DNA of 64,000 bases, from contig JADZGB010000003.1 in NCBI GenBank assembly GCA_020854105.1, positions 124,573 through 188,572 on the forward strand, read 5' to 3'. Below are positions 45,113-53,521 of the stretch, in pieces. Position 1 is the stretch's first letter, and each line of letters opens with the position of its first letter. The translations under genes and the position numbers were made by a program. Under the pieces are notes generated by a model. It was not told the DNA's origin. It saw nothing but the letters and a program-made list of their open reading frames with translations, and did no database searches. This DNA comes from Burkholderiales bacterium. Lineage in GTDB: Bacteria > Pseudomonadota > Gammaproteobacteria > Burkholderiales > SHXO01.

Positions 45113-46388
45113 TGCAAAGCATTCCATCTCGAAACTTGTCTGAGCGCCACATTTCCTGGACAAGCCAAGTTGCAGCATCTTCTGGCCCTCGAGCGACAGT
45201 CTCTAGCTGGATCCACTTCGCGCCCCTCTTCTCGAACACCCGTGCGAGACTGTTGGACTGGTTTACCCTTTCTCGCGCAGAATCAGCGGTCAGTTCCCCA
45301 GGTCGTCTCTGCACCAGCACTTCTATCGGCGCACTCACTTCCACTACCACATCCGGGAGTGGAAGCACCCACGAATACAGCCTCGATAGGTACTTCCCCT
45401 TTACTCCAAGAAAGGCGTATTCGGGATATCGATCCACGAGCACGACACAATTTCGCGCAAGGAGGGTTCGTCTAAGCCGCCGGATAAGAAACTCTAACGG
45501 GAATAGCCAACCGAGGCAGAGCGCAAGCGCCGCATACCGCATCGGTAACCGGAGGCCCTCCGCGAACTTCCAGAACCGGTACACACCCGGAAGCATCCAC
45601 TCGTTCGCCCCCAATCCCGCGTACAGACGAATAGCGGGTAGTTCGAGGGCTTTCTGAACTGCGTCCACCAAGGTCGACTTGCCCGCCCCATCGCATCCGA
45701 CAAACAGCACGCAGTAAGCAGCCGGTCCCCATCGACGTGCAATTGTCGGTCTTACCTTCTTCTCGATCTTTGGCTTCTGGAAGGGGAAATGCTTATCTAT
45801 GGCGTGACGAATTCTCCGAGGTGACGACACCCGATCGAACTCGCAGGCCGTTATGGCATCCGTGATGTCTCTGGCTGTGCGCACTCGATCCGGGAAACTT
45901 GCTAGCGAAGGGAGAAACTGTTCGATGTAGCGGCAAAGCTGCTCCAGTTGCCGGCGCTCCAGAGACATCCTTTCTACGAACGCACATTTTGCTGCGTATA
46001 GCAAGATCAGATGCCATGCCTCGGGGATTACACCCGACTCCGCCCGTACGGCTTTGTCCAGCGCCTCGGCTTGAAATGCAGCAATTCGATATGCGCTTTC
46101 TTGTTGATCCCAGAAGGCGAGCTCGAACTTCACGTGTAGACGTACAGGTCGCAGCCCAGGAACTTGTACGAAGTAGAAGAAATGGTGGGGATACTTGGTG
46201 GGTCTTGACTGTTGAAGCACGCCTTTAGCCCGACAAAACGCTTCGAACTGTTCTGCGGCCGATAGCGGGATGTAGAGGTCCAGATCACCCCCCACACCGC
46301 CGGTGAACTCGGAAAGTAGAAGATACGGTACACCCTCAGACTCCAGCAATCCGAGTACTACAGCCTTTGCATGCTCTGTTCGATACAT
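45093..46388 (-). CDS. Nucleotidyltransferase-like/thymidylate-kinase-like fusion protein
   Basis: A 431-residue two-domain protein. Residues 1-200 resemble a nucleotidyltransferase-fold domain (GDLDLYI at 34-40, RLHVKFELAF at 83-92). Residues 225-431 resemble a dTMP-kinase-type P-loop kinase with Walker A GCDGAGKST at 231-239, a DRY-like VLVDRYPEY and a basic lid (VQRRPGELTADSARER). Related fusions are often annotated as thymidylate kinases in polysaccharide loci, without known substrate. True dTMP kinase is improbable. It overlaps the riboflavin-kinase-like gene and is in the same lower-GC stretch. Confidence 0.7.
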   Translation of the reverse strand: MYRTEHAKAVVLGLLESEGVPYLLLSEFTGGVGGDLDLYIPLSAAEQFEAFCRAKGVLQQSRPTKYPHHFFYFVQVPGLRPVRLHVKFELAFWDQQESAYRIAAFQAEALDKAVRAESGVIPEAWHLILLYAAKCAFVERMSLERRQLEQLCRYIEQFLPSLASFPDRVRTARDITDAITACEFDRVSSPRRIRHAIDKHFPFQKPKIEKKVRPTIARRWGPAAYCVLFVGCDGAGKSTLVDAVQKALELPAIRLYAGLGANEWMLPGVYRFWKFAEGLRLPMRYAALALCLGWLFPLEFLIRRLRRTLLARNCVVLVDRYPEYAFLGVKGKYLSRLYSWVLPLPDVVVEVSAPIEVLVQRRPGELTADSARERVNQSNSLARVFEKRGAKWIQLETVARGPEDAATWLVQEMWRSDKFRDGMLCNASAPR

Positions 46389-46412
46389 CTCTGCGGACTA
46401 ATGAACGGAAAT

Positions 46413-47207
46413 TCACCACGTTTTTCTTGCTGCAACTATCGACAGGTGGCCCACGACACCAGCCAGTAGACTATCCGTCCCACTTTCTACTCTTTCGACT
46501 AACCTGTTCGGCATGGCGATGTTCAATATCTGGCTGACCTTCCAGACCAGAGCAAGCTCTTGTTTGATGCCCGATGCGGACTGGATGCGAGAAATCCGCT
46601 CGACTTGGAAGTTGCAGGCGGTTAACTTCGTCAATACGTCCTTATCGTCCAAAAGGAACTGATAGAAGTCCGCCGGTTCATGCTGGAAAGCGGGAAGCGT
46701 TCGGTAAACGCGGCATTTCGCTTTGAACCTTCTTAATGGCGACATGCTGGGATACGTCAGGAACAGATAGCCGCCTGTTTTTAAGACCCGCCACGCCTCT
46801 CGCAGCAGCATGTCGTACCCGCCCCAGAAATGCTCGATGACGCCGAAGGACCAGTACCCATCGAAGCTGCTCTCGTGGAACGGAAGCGCGAACACATTGC
46901 CGACCTGAACCTCGAAGTCCGGCCGCACACGGTTGATACGTCGCACGGTGTTCTCGGCGAAGTCGATCCCGGTTACAGCGTATCCTGCATCGACCAACGC
47001 CGCCACTTTTCCCGCGGCGCCGCAGCCGCCCTCGAGGATACTAGCGCCGGCCGGTAGATATGCGGCAGTCAAATCGACGAACGGACGGACCGATTCCAGG
47101 TTGTAGAGGCCGATCTGTTCGTCCTGCCACTTCTCGTCCCAGAATTTCGCGGTTGCGCTGTGACCTGTCTGGATGACGCAGCGTCGATTCCTATCGTAGT
47201 ACTTCAC
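46413..47207 (-). CDS. SAM-dependent methyltransferase (class I)
   Basis: A 264-residue protein starting at GTG 47207. SAM motif I is ILEGGCGAAGKVAALVDAGY (about 57-76), post-I is VTGIDFAENTV, and motif II is FDGYWSFGVIEHFWGG, followed by LREAWRVLKTGGYLFLTYPS. The glycan cluster context suggests O- or N-methylation of a sugar or lipid-linked intermediate. A zinc-binding N-terminus, as in the other methyltransferase of the cluster, is absent. Confidence 0.85.
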   Translation of the reverse strand: MKYYDRNRRCVIQTGHSATAKFWDEKWQDEQIGLYNLESVRPFVDLTAAYLPAGASILEGGCGAAGKVAALVDAGYAVTGIDFAENTVRRINRVRPDFEVQVGNVFALPFHESSFDGYWSFGVIEHFWGGYDMLLREAWRVLKTGGYLFLTYPSMSPLRRFKAKCRVYRTLPAFQHEPADFYQFLLDDKDVLTKLTACNFQVERISRIQSASGIKQELALVWKVSQILNIAMPNRLVERVESGTDSLLAGVVGHLSIVAARKTW

Positions 47208-47219
47208 TGCAGATCCCTG

Positions 47220-48446
47220 TCAATTGAGAATCGCATCCGCGACGCTGCGTATGTTCTCGGCCATGCCCTGCCCCGGCAGAATCCATTCGTACAGTCTCTG
47301 CGAATGCTCGCGCGCCGATACCTCGACGCGGTCCCAGTCGGCGGTGATGCGATGGAGCTGATCCGTGAGCGGGGAGTCGTCGTCGATGACGTGGTTCGAG
47401 CGGCGCACGCCGAGAACGTGCCGCTGCGTGTGCAGGTGCGCCTGCAACCGTGTCAGCATAGGCAAGGCCTCAGGCGCACGAATCTCCATCTGGGCTACAG
47501 GCAAGCCGAACAGCGCTGCGTCGAATGCGAACGTCGTCGCGATGTTCACCGAGATCCGCGCCTTGCTCAACTCCGCGATCCGCGCCGCATTGTACTCGGC
47601 CGTCAAGAGAATGTTCTCCTTCCTGTTGTTTTCGAAGTAGGCGCCGATGCTGACTTCTCCAGCCCGCCCGAGTGGGTCCAGCTCGCCGGGCACGCCGTTG
47701 GGCTTCGGCTTGACGAAGACTGGCAGTCCGATCCTGGAGCATGCGCCGATCAAAGCGGAAGCAAAGAGCATCTCTTCGCGGAAGAGCTGCGGGTCCGAAG
47801 CGGAGCTCGACGTGAAAGGATAGAGAACGTGGTGACCCAACGGGCGACCGGCGCGGGTGCAGAGGACTTCGGGATCGAGCAAATAGTCGAAGACGAACGG
47901 GTAGCTGATGCCGAAATGTTCGTCTCCCTGGCAGGCCCTCCAATCGTCAGCAAGATCGCCATTCCAGGTGAACACGAGGTGTGACTGATAGCCGGTGGCC
48001 CCGAACTTGGCCGGGTGATCCCAACTTCCCGCAACTGTATACACCTGCACATCACGCGCGCAGAGGAGCCAGGGGACATTGCTCTTGGTGACGTGAACCA
48101 CCTTTCGCGTTGGCAGCGGGTTCCGCAGCACGGCGGAAACCCCAAGCTTGCAGGCGGCATTGCGCTTGCGATTGCGCGCCTCTCCTCTGTTCACGACCGC
48201 ACTTATCCGGCTTATCGCAGCGTGCGCCAGGCGTGCAGCACGATGCCGCCCCTCGAGCTCTTCGAGTGAGATGATGCTCCGGCCACGCCGAAGGATCTGA
48301 TGAAACAGGCGCGCGACAGGCTGACTCACCACGAAGTGAACGGGCACCTCCCTGCTGAGCAGCTCCTCGATGTAGGGCGCCGCCGTCGAGAACTGCAGGG
48401 GCCACCGGCCGACGAAGGTCACGCCCTCCATGTACTGACGCTTCAC
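47220..48446 (-). CDS. Unassigned protein, possible GT-B glycosyltransferase
   Basis: A 408-residue soluble protein I do not recognise. It starts at GTG 48446, overlapping the CMP-sugar synthetase stop, or at ATG 48431. Two alpha/beta halves look like a GT-B layout: FVGRWPLQFSTAAPYIEELL at the N-terminus and, in the second half, LPVFVKPKPNG, NILLTAEYNAARIAEL, ISVNIATTFAFDAALFGLPV (resembling CDP-glycerol/polysialyl-type transferase donor loops). No membrane helix is seen. Directly following the CMP-sugar synthetase, it is the best candidate in the window for transferring the nonulosonic acid; this is inference from position. Confidence 0.5.
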   Translation of the reverse strand: MKRQYMEGVTFVGRWPLQFSTAAPYIEELLSREVPVHFVVSQPVARLFHQILRRGRSIISLEELEGRHRAARLAHAAISRISAVVNRGEARNRKRNAACKLGVSAVLRNPLPTRKVVHVTKSNVPWLLCARDVQVYTVAGSWDHPAKFGATGYQSHLVFTWNGDLADDWRACQGDEHFGISYPFVFDYLLDPEVLCTRAGRPLGHHVLYPFTSSSASDPQLFREEMLFASALIGACSRIGLPVFVKPKPNGVPGELDPLGRAGEVSIGAYFENNRKENILLTAEYNAARIAELSKARISVNIATTFAFDAALFGLPVAQMEIRAPEALPMLTRLQAHLHTQRHVLGVRRSNHVIDDDSPLTDQLHRITADWDRVEVSAREHSQRLYEWILPGQGMAENIRSVADAILN

Positions 48447-49180
48447 GCTGGGCCCTGCTCACCCTGAGAGGCGAGCGCGTCTGCCATGAGCAGGCCGGCA
48501 AGGCGCAAGTCCAGCGGCTCGTCGATGTTCACGACGGGTCGCTCGATGATCACCGCGGCACAGTTGCGCTCGACGATCGCTCCGTGTTCGAAGAGCGTTT
48601 CGCGTCGCACGGCGTAGCAGATCCCGTTCCGGTGGTAGTAGGCGGGGATGGTCTGCCGGATGGAGTGGCGGGCACCCTCCGGCAGGTAGAAACCGATGCG
48701 GCCCTCGGTGTCGAGGACGAGAGTCTTGTGGGGCGTGTAGTGTGCAGGCGTCCTACTGACGGTGGCTGCCGCCTCGTGCCCATTCAGCATCAGCGCGGCG
48801 ATCGTGCGCTCGAGATCGGCCACGCTGCGAAGCGGACTGGTGGGCTCGAGCAGAAGCGAGCAGTCGAAGCGCACGCCGTAGTGTCGCTCGGACTGGGTCC
48901 AGGCATGCCGCCACATGTCGGCAGAGCTGGAGCGATCTCCAGCGAGGTCGACCGGACGCATGAACGGCACGTCGATGCCGCAGGCGCGCCCTTCGGAAGC
49001 GATCTCTTCGTCGTCCGTGGACAGTACGACGTGATCGATCCACGAAGCCGCGCGTGCCACCCTTGACGCCCAGCCGACCAGCGACACCCCCTCGATCCGC
49101 GCCAGATTCTTGCGCGGGATCGACTTACTGCCCCCTCGTGCCGGGATCACCGCCAGCACCTTCATCCCGTCCCACGTCAT
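48443..49180 (-). CDS. CMP-nonulosonic acid synthetase-like cytidylyltransferase
   Basis: A 245-residue nucleotidyltransferase of the NeuA/KdsB/PseF family. The CTP loop is VIPARGGSKSIPRKNLARI (about 11-29), followed by VVLSTDDEEIASEG and LLLEPTSPLRSVADLE (the NeuA-type LLQPTSPLR). It should activate the NeuB product as a CMP-sugar. ATG 49180 overlaps the oxidoreductase stop (ATGA); ATG 49165 is an alternative. Unlike NeuA of sialic acid pathogens there is no C-terminal esterase domain. Confidence 0.88.
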   Translation of the reverse strand: MTWDGMKVLAVIPARGGSKSIPRKNLARIEGVSLVGWASRVARAASWIDHVVLSTDDEEIASEGRACGIDVPFMRPVDLAGDRSSSADMWRHAWTQSERHYGVRFDCSLLLEPTSPLRSVADLERTIAALMLNGHEAAATVSRTPAHYTPHKTLVLDTEGRIGFYLPEGARHSIRQTIPAYYHRNGICYAVRRETLFEHGAIVERNCAAVIIERPVVNIDEPLDLRLAGLLMADALASQGEQGPA

Positions 49181-50184
49181 GGCGAGACCGTCACGCTCGA
49201 TCCATCGGCGCTGCTGCGCCGTATTGCCTCGATGACCGTCAGCACCCGTAGGCCATCGGCAAGCGAGCACGTCGGCTGCGCGCCGTCTCCGTCGAGCAGT
49301 GCGAGAAACTCCCTCGCCACGTCCACGAACATGTCGTTGCGCTCGCACTCGAAGGCCTCTATTCGATCCCAGCCCTCTGGCTTCGTCCCGATCGCGATCT
49401 GGTTGGGCGCCGCGGTCCACAGCATCGAGCCGAATTCGCCGACGAAGCGGATGAATTTCTCGTGGGGCCTGCCGTACAGATCGAGATGCAAGCTCACGCG
49501 CAGACCCCCTGGATATGCCATGAGCACGTCCACGTTGTCGTCGGTCTCGATCTCCAAACTGCTGAGCTTGTCGATGCGTCCAGACAGCTTCTCCGGCATT
49601 CCGAACATCCACAGGGCAAGGTCGATCCAGTGGCTCTCATCGAGAAGGGCACCCCCGCCCTCCGTGCTGCTCGCCATGAAGAAGTCCTGGTATCGCTCCC
49701 ACGGGTGCCAGTCGGCAAGATGTGCCGACATGTGGAACTGTACGTGGCGCAGTTCCCCGATCACGCACGCGTCCAGCAGTTCGCGCACGCGGCGCAGCGG
49801 CGGCCACCAGCGCCAGGTGTAGCCCAACAGCACGGGGACGGACTCAGCTCGAGCGCCCGCTTCCAGGCGGGCCGCGGAGCCAAGGTCCGGCGACACCGGC
49901 TTCTCCAGCAGCACCGGGATGCCCGCGCGCAAGGCCGCCAGCGCTTGATCGACGTGCACGTGGGGAGGCGAACAGATGACCACCCCATCGAATCGGTCGG
50001 CACCCAGCGCCGCGCCGATCTCCGGGTAGCCGGCGTGCGCCTTGGCCTCCCGCGCGAGCTCCTGGCGCCGCTCGGCACGAGGATCCACGCACGACACGCT
50101 GCAGCCGAGCGCGGAGAAATTGCGCGCGTGCCGCCTGCCAACGCTGCCACTGCCGACGATGAGAATGTGCGGGGCCTGGTTCAT
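49177..50184 (-). CDS. Gfo/Idh/MocA family oxidoreductase
   Basis: A 335-residue NAD(P)-dependent sugar dehydrogenase. Rossmann loop GSGSVGRRHARNFSALG (about 11-27), VVICSPPHVHVDQA, the catalytic Lys in VLLEKPVSPDL (about 92-102), and GGGALLDESHWIDLALWMFG with the conserved Asp/His. Substrates in this family are usually free, phosphorylated or nucleotide sugars. Overlaps to the formyltransferase and to the CMP-sugar synthetase place it within the nonulosonate operon. Confidence 0.88.
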   Translation of the reverse strand: MNQAPHILIVGSGSVGRRHARNFSALGCSVSCVDPRAERRQELAREAKAHAGYPEIGAALGADRFDGVVICSPPHVHVDQALAALRAGIPVLLEKPVSPDLGSAARLEAGARAESVPVLLGYTWRWWPPLRRVRELLDACVIGELRHVQFHMSAHLADWHPWERYQDFFMASSTEGGGALLDESHWIDLALWMFGMPEKLSGRIDKLSSLEIETDDNVDVLMAYPGGLRVSLHLDLYGRPHEKFIRFVGEFGSMLWTAAPNQIAIGTKPEGWDRIEAFECERNDMFVDVAREFLALLDGDGAQPTCSLADGLRVLTVIEAIRRSSADGSSVTVSP

Positions 50185-50990
50185 GCGAACCCTTCATCGC
50201 GGATCGGCCACCGCGCATCGTCCGCCGCACGGTTGGCGAGGTACCGACTCAGCATTCCGCTGTCGAGATTCGACCACATGCGGCGCACGGCATCTGCATG
50301 GAAATCGCTGCGGCGGTAGACCTTTCCGATGCTGAGGTCCTGTCCTGCCGGCTGCAGGCTCCCCTGCGCGTAACGCCCCAGGCTGACGGCGAGCGCGCCG
50401 ACCCCTGCCACGATTGCCTTGATGCCCAGTTCGTGCGCCCGATCGTCGGCTTCGGGCACCGGTCGCACCTGCGCCAGCACCGCACCCGCATCGACTTTTT
50501 GCACGGCAAGGTGAATCGTGCAGCCCACGCAGGCGGGAACGCCATCTACCAGGGGCCAGAAGTTGGTGCCCGCGCCTCGGTAATAGGGTGACAGCCCCAG
50601 ATGCATGTTCACCATCCGTCCTTCGTACATCGAGAGCAGGGGTGGACGTAGGATGCCTGTCCCATAGAGGACAATGAAGTGCGGCGCTTTCTGCTCGATC
50701 CAGTTTACGGCACGGGGTCCATTGATGTCGTCCTGCAGCAGTTCGAAGCGGTCGACAGCAGGGAAATCGCACTCGCCAAGCAGCCGCCGTTCGACCTCCG
50801 CGCGCTCGCGCAGATGCTTGTCGATCACCTCACGATCCGCCTCCTCCTGGACGGTCCGCTCATCGACAGCGCCTCGCTTGTTCTGCGACACGATCCCAAC
50901 CAGGTTCAGCGCACCCGCCAATCGCTGAGCGACGAAACGATGCCGCCTGGAGTCGGCGGTCAGCAGCAGGACGCGCGGTTGGGGACGCAT
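50181..50990 (-). CDS. Formyltransferase-family protein
   Basis: A 269-residue protein from ATG 50990 of the methionyl-tRNA/sugar formyltransferase fold. The N10-formyl-THF site pattern appears as NMHLGLSPYYRGAGTNFWPL (about 133-152), and VQKVDAGAVLAQ contains the catalytic Asp; the usual first Asn lies in a modified LYGTGIL segment. In glycan clusters these enzymes N-formylate amino sugars, for example Qui4NFo. Here an amine on the nonulosonate precursor or on a HexNAc deacetylated by the neighbouring enzyme could be the substrate. It begins 4 bases after the deacetylase. Confidence 0.83.
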   Translation of the reverse strand: MRPQPRVLLLTADSRRHRFVAQRLAGALNLVGIVSQNKRGAVDERTVQEEADREVIDKHLRERAEVERRLLGECDFPAVDRFELLQDDINGPRAVNWIEQKAPHFIVLYGTGILRPPLLSMYEGRMVNMHLGLSPYYRGAGTNFWPLVDGVPACVGCTIHLAVQKVDAGAVLAQVRPVPEADDRAHELGIKAIVAGVGALAVSLGRYAQGSLQPAGQDLSIGKVYRRSDFHADAVRRMWSNLDSGMLSRYLANRAADDARWPIRDEGFA

Positions 50991-50994
50991 TCTG

Positions 50995-51975
50995 CTAGCA
51001 CTGGAACCAAGCTGCCACGGGGAGACGGTGCGGCAGGTCTGCGAGAGACCAGGCAGAAGCGTTTCCACCGGGCATGTCGCTGTTGGAGAAGCGGGCGAGC
51101 AACAGAGGGCGCTTCAGATCGAGATTGGTGGCGCGCTCCATCGTGAAGCCGAAGTTCATCCCCGCTTCCATGGAGAGGCGTGCCACCTCTTCGGACACGG
51201 CGGTGCGTCCCCCGTACGGATAACTGACGCCCTGGATGCGACTGCATCCCCAAGCGGTGAGCAGGTCGAGGGACAGGGTGAGTTGGATGCTTGCCTCGTG
51301 CGCGGTCAACTGCGCGAGCGGCAGGTGGTCGTGCCCGTGCGTGCCGATGCAGCCCTCGTGCGCCAGCGCAGCGACCATGGCCATCGACATGTAGAGCGAC
51401 TCCGACACGCTCGCCTCCTCGCTTCCGAACATCCTGCGAAAGACGTTCGCGATGAGCGCATCCCGCTGCGCTTCACCCAACACGAAATTGAGCAGGTATT
51501 TCACGCGCGCGGTGGGCGCTTCGTCGTATCGATATTGGCGAACGGCCTGGTCATGCAAATCGTCCGGAATCGCGCAATCGAACTGCGCCAGCATCCCCTC
51601 GACCTGCAGCGCCATTTCTTCCGGGGGCGTGTGCGCCCGCACCATGTGCAGCTGATGCACACGGCTGACGGTGCGCTCGGCGATGGGTCGGGTATTGACG
51701 TAGAAGATCGCCGGAATTCCCTTGCGCTGGAGAATCGGCCATGCATGGTCGTACTGTTCACGCAGGCCGTCATCAAAGGTCACGACCAGGGCATTGCGGG
51801 CAAGCGAGCGCGCTCCCATCACTGTCGAGCGGATGTCGTCGCCCGACACGTACGTGAACACCCTGCTCAGTTGGTCGAGCTGGTTCTCGAACTCGCGCGG
51901 GGTTACGCCGTGTATGCCGGGATACGGCGCGGAATACTCGGGCCTGACGTAATGGAAGTTGATGGCGGTCAGCAT
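50995..51975 (-). CDS. Polysaccharide deacetylase (NodB/CE4) family protein
   Basis: A 326-residue protein from ATG 51975. The NodB start is VVTFDDGLREQYDHAWPIL with the two metal/catalytic Asp (about 79-97), and the metal His pair is in GTHGHDHLPL (about 218-227). The later SYPYGG loop is present. There is no signal peptide, so it probably acts in the cytoplasm on a nucleotide- or lipid-linked sugar, unlike exported chitin-type deacetylases. It is directly followed by the formyltransferase gene, suggesting deacetylation then formylation of the same amine. Confidence 0.85.
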   Translation of the reverse strand: MLTAINFHYVRPEYSAPYPGIHGVTPREFENQLDQLSRVFTYVSGDDIRSTVMGARSLARNALVVTFDDGLREQYDHAWPILQRKGIPAIFYVNTRPIAERTVSRVHQLHMVRAHTPPEEMALQVEGMLAQFDCAIPDDLHDQAVRQYRYDEAPTARVKYLLNFVLGEAQRDALIANVFRRMFGSEEASVSESLYMSMAMVAALAHEGCIGTHGHDHLPLAQLTAHEASIQLTLSLDLLTAWGCSRIQGVSYPYGGRTAVSEEVARLSMEAGMNFGFTMERATNLDLKRPLLLARFSNSDMPGGNASAWSLADLPHRLPVAAWFQC

Positions 51976-51982
51976 CGGGGAT

Positions 51983-53521
51983 TCAGCGTATTCCTTCGCA
52001 CATCCGCTCGTATGGCTCGGGCTGGAATTCGACCTCGACATAGCCGGGCCCCCGCGTCTTGGACCACTGCGCAACGGCATCGGCCAGCCGGGAGGCATCG
52101 CGCACGTGCCAGGCAGGAAGTCCGAAGGCCTCCATCACTTTCTGCCAACTGGGATGGGCGATGTCGATCGGCGTACGGGTCAAGCCGTCCTTGAGCGCGC
52201 GCGTCGCCACCGAACCAAAGCGACCATCTGTCATGAGCACGAACAGAATCGGCAATCCACGCTCCACTGCGATACGAATTTCGCCGAGGTACATCGCAAT
52301 GCCGCCGTCACCAGCCACGGCCACGACCGTGCGCGACGGATCGTGCATCGCAGCACCGATCGCCATCGGCACGGAGGTGCCCATGTAGCGTCCCTGGGCC
52401 GAGAACAGGCACCCGTTTACATGCGAGGCGCGCCAAACGTGCTCGCCTATTGTGCAGAAGTAGCCGGTATCCATGACCAGCTGTACATCCCGGCCCAAAC
52501 ACTTCTCCATTACCTGGAAGGCGGCACCCGGGAGGAACCCCCGGACCAAGGTCTGATCCAGGCGTTGAAGGCACGACTGTAGCGGGTCCAGTCCCCAACG
52601 CTTTGCACGCAGTAGCTCCCAGATCCGTTCGTCGATGTCTGCCGCACGAGCGGCAAAGCCGAATGCTTCGATACCCGGAGGCCCGGCCGCATCGATGTTC
52701 ACCGCCGGACAATGAAAGGGGCGGGTGGAAAGCAATTCGTTCGGCCGCAGGCCCAACCCCAGGACCAGATCCGCCTGCGGCAATACGCACCGCTCTGCCG
52801 TGAGCTCCAGTCCCACGCCGGTGTATACGCCCGCGGCATGCTCCAGGCGTTCGTCCACCACACCCTTTGCGGCGGCAGTGCAGAAAACCGGCATGTTCAG
52901 ACGCGCCAGATCTGAACCCCATCCTCGGCGCACCGCCAGACTGCCCGCGATGACCACCGGCCGTCGCGAGGCGGCTAGCAGGGTCAGCAAGTCTTCCGAC
53001 TGGTCGCGCACATGGGCAGGAGAAGGAACTGGCTCCTCCGTGGCTTCGGCACCGGCGAGTTCGAGGATCACCGGTCCTGGAACTTCCGACTCAGCCCACC
53101 CGGCAAGCGCTCGGAAATCAGGGCCGCGCTGGGATAGCACCCGAGCCCCCTTTGCCACGGCGCCGGTCAACAGGACATGGTCGAGCCGCTTGTGTGCCTT
53201 CTCGGGTCCCGCCGATCGCGGGTAGGCCTCGGTGAGGGCCAGCATCGGCCAGGCATCGAGGCTCGCCACCGCAAGGCCCGGCACCATGTTCGCGAGCCCC
53301 GGCCCCTTGATGCTGTACGCGACGCCGCTTCGGCCTGCAAGACGGCCGTCCGTCGCGGCCATGATGGCAGCGCTGCCTTCGAAGTAGGTCCGGACCGGAT
53401 CGACGCCGCGCTTCTCGAGTTCATCGAGAACAGACAGGATCGCCCCGCTGCCCGTAATGCCGTAGACGTAGCGAACGCCGTGACCGGCGATATCCTCGGC
53501 GAGCCGCGCGAACTCGCTCAT
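51983..53521 (-). CDS. ThDP-dependent enzyme (acetolactate-synthase-like)
   Basis: A 512-residue enzyme from ATG 53521. The N-terminal Pyr domain has VYGITGSGAILSVLDEL and the catalytic Glu in YFEGSAAIMAATDGRL. The C-terminal PP domain has VVAVAGDGGIAMYLGEI as the GDG motif, ending LMTDGRFG where NN or ND is usual. It is shorter than acetohydroxyacid synthases (about 570 residues) and closest in style to decarboxylase/ligase enzymes. In glycan biology, YerE-type relatives add two-carbon branches to ketosugars. Here it is coupled by an ATGA overlap to a D-2-hydroxyacid dehydrogenase. The reaction is unknown. Confidence 0.85.
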   Translation of the reverse strand: MSEFARLAEDIAGHGVRYVYGITGSGAILSVLDELEKRGVDPVRTYFEGSAAIMAATDGRLAGRSGVAYSIKGPGLANMVPGLAVASLDAWPMLALTEAYPRSAGPEKAHKRLDHVLLTGAVAKGARVLSQRGPDFRALAGWAESEVPGPVILELAGAEATEEPVPSPAHVRDQSEDLLTLLAASRRPVVIAGSLAVRRGWGSDLARLNMPVFCTAAAKGVVDERLEHAAGVYTGVGLELTAERCVLPQADLVLGLGLRPNELLSTRPFHCPAVNIDAAGPPGIEAFGFAARAADIDERIWELLRAKRWGLDPLQSCLQRLDQTLVRGFLPGAAFQVMEKCLGRDVQLVMDTGYFCTIGEHVWRASHVNGCLFSAQGRYMGTSVPMAIGAAMHDPSRTVVAVAGDGGIAMYLGEIRIAVERGLPILFVLMTDGRFGSVATRALKDGLTRTPIDIAHPSWQKVMEAFGLPAWHVRDASRLADAVAQWSKTRGPGYVEVEFQPEPYERMCEGIR

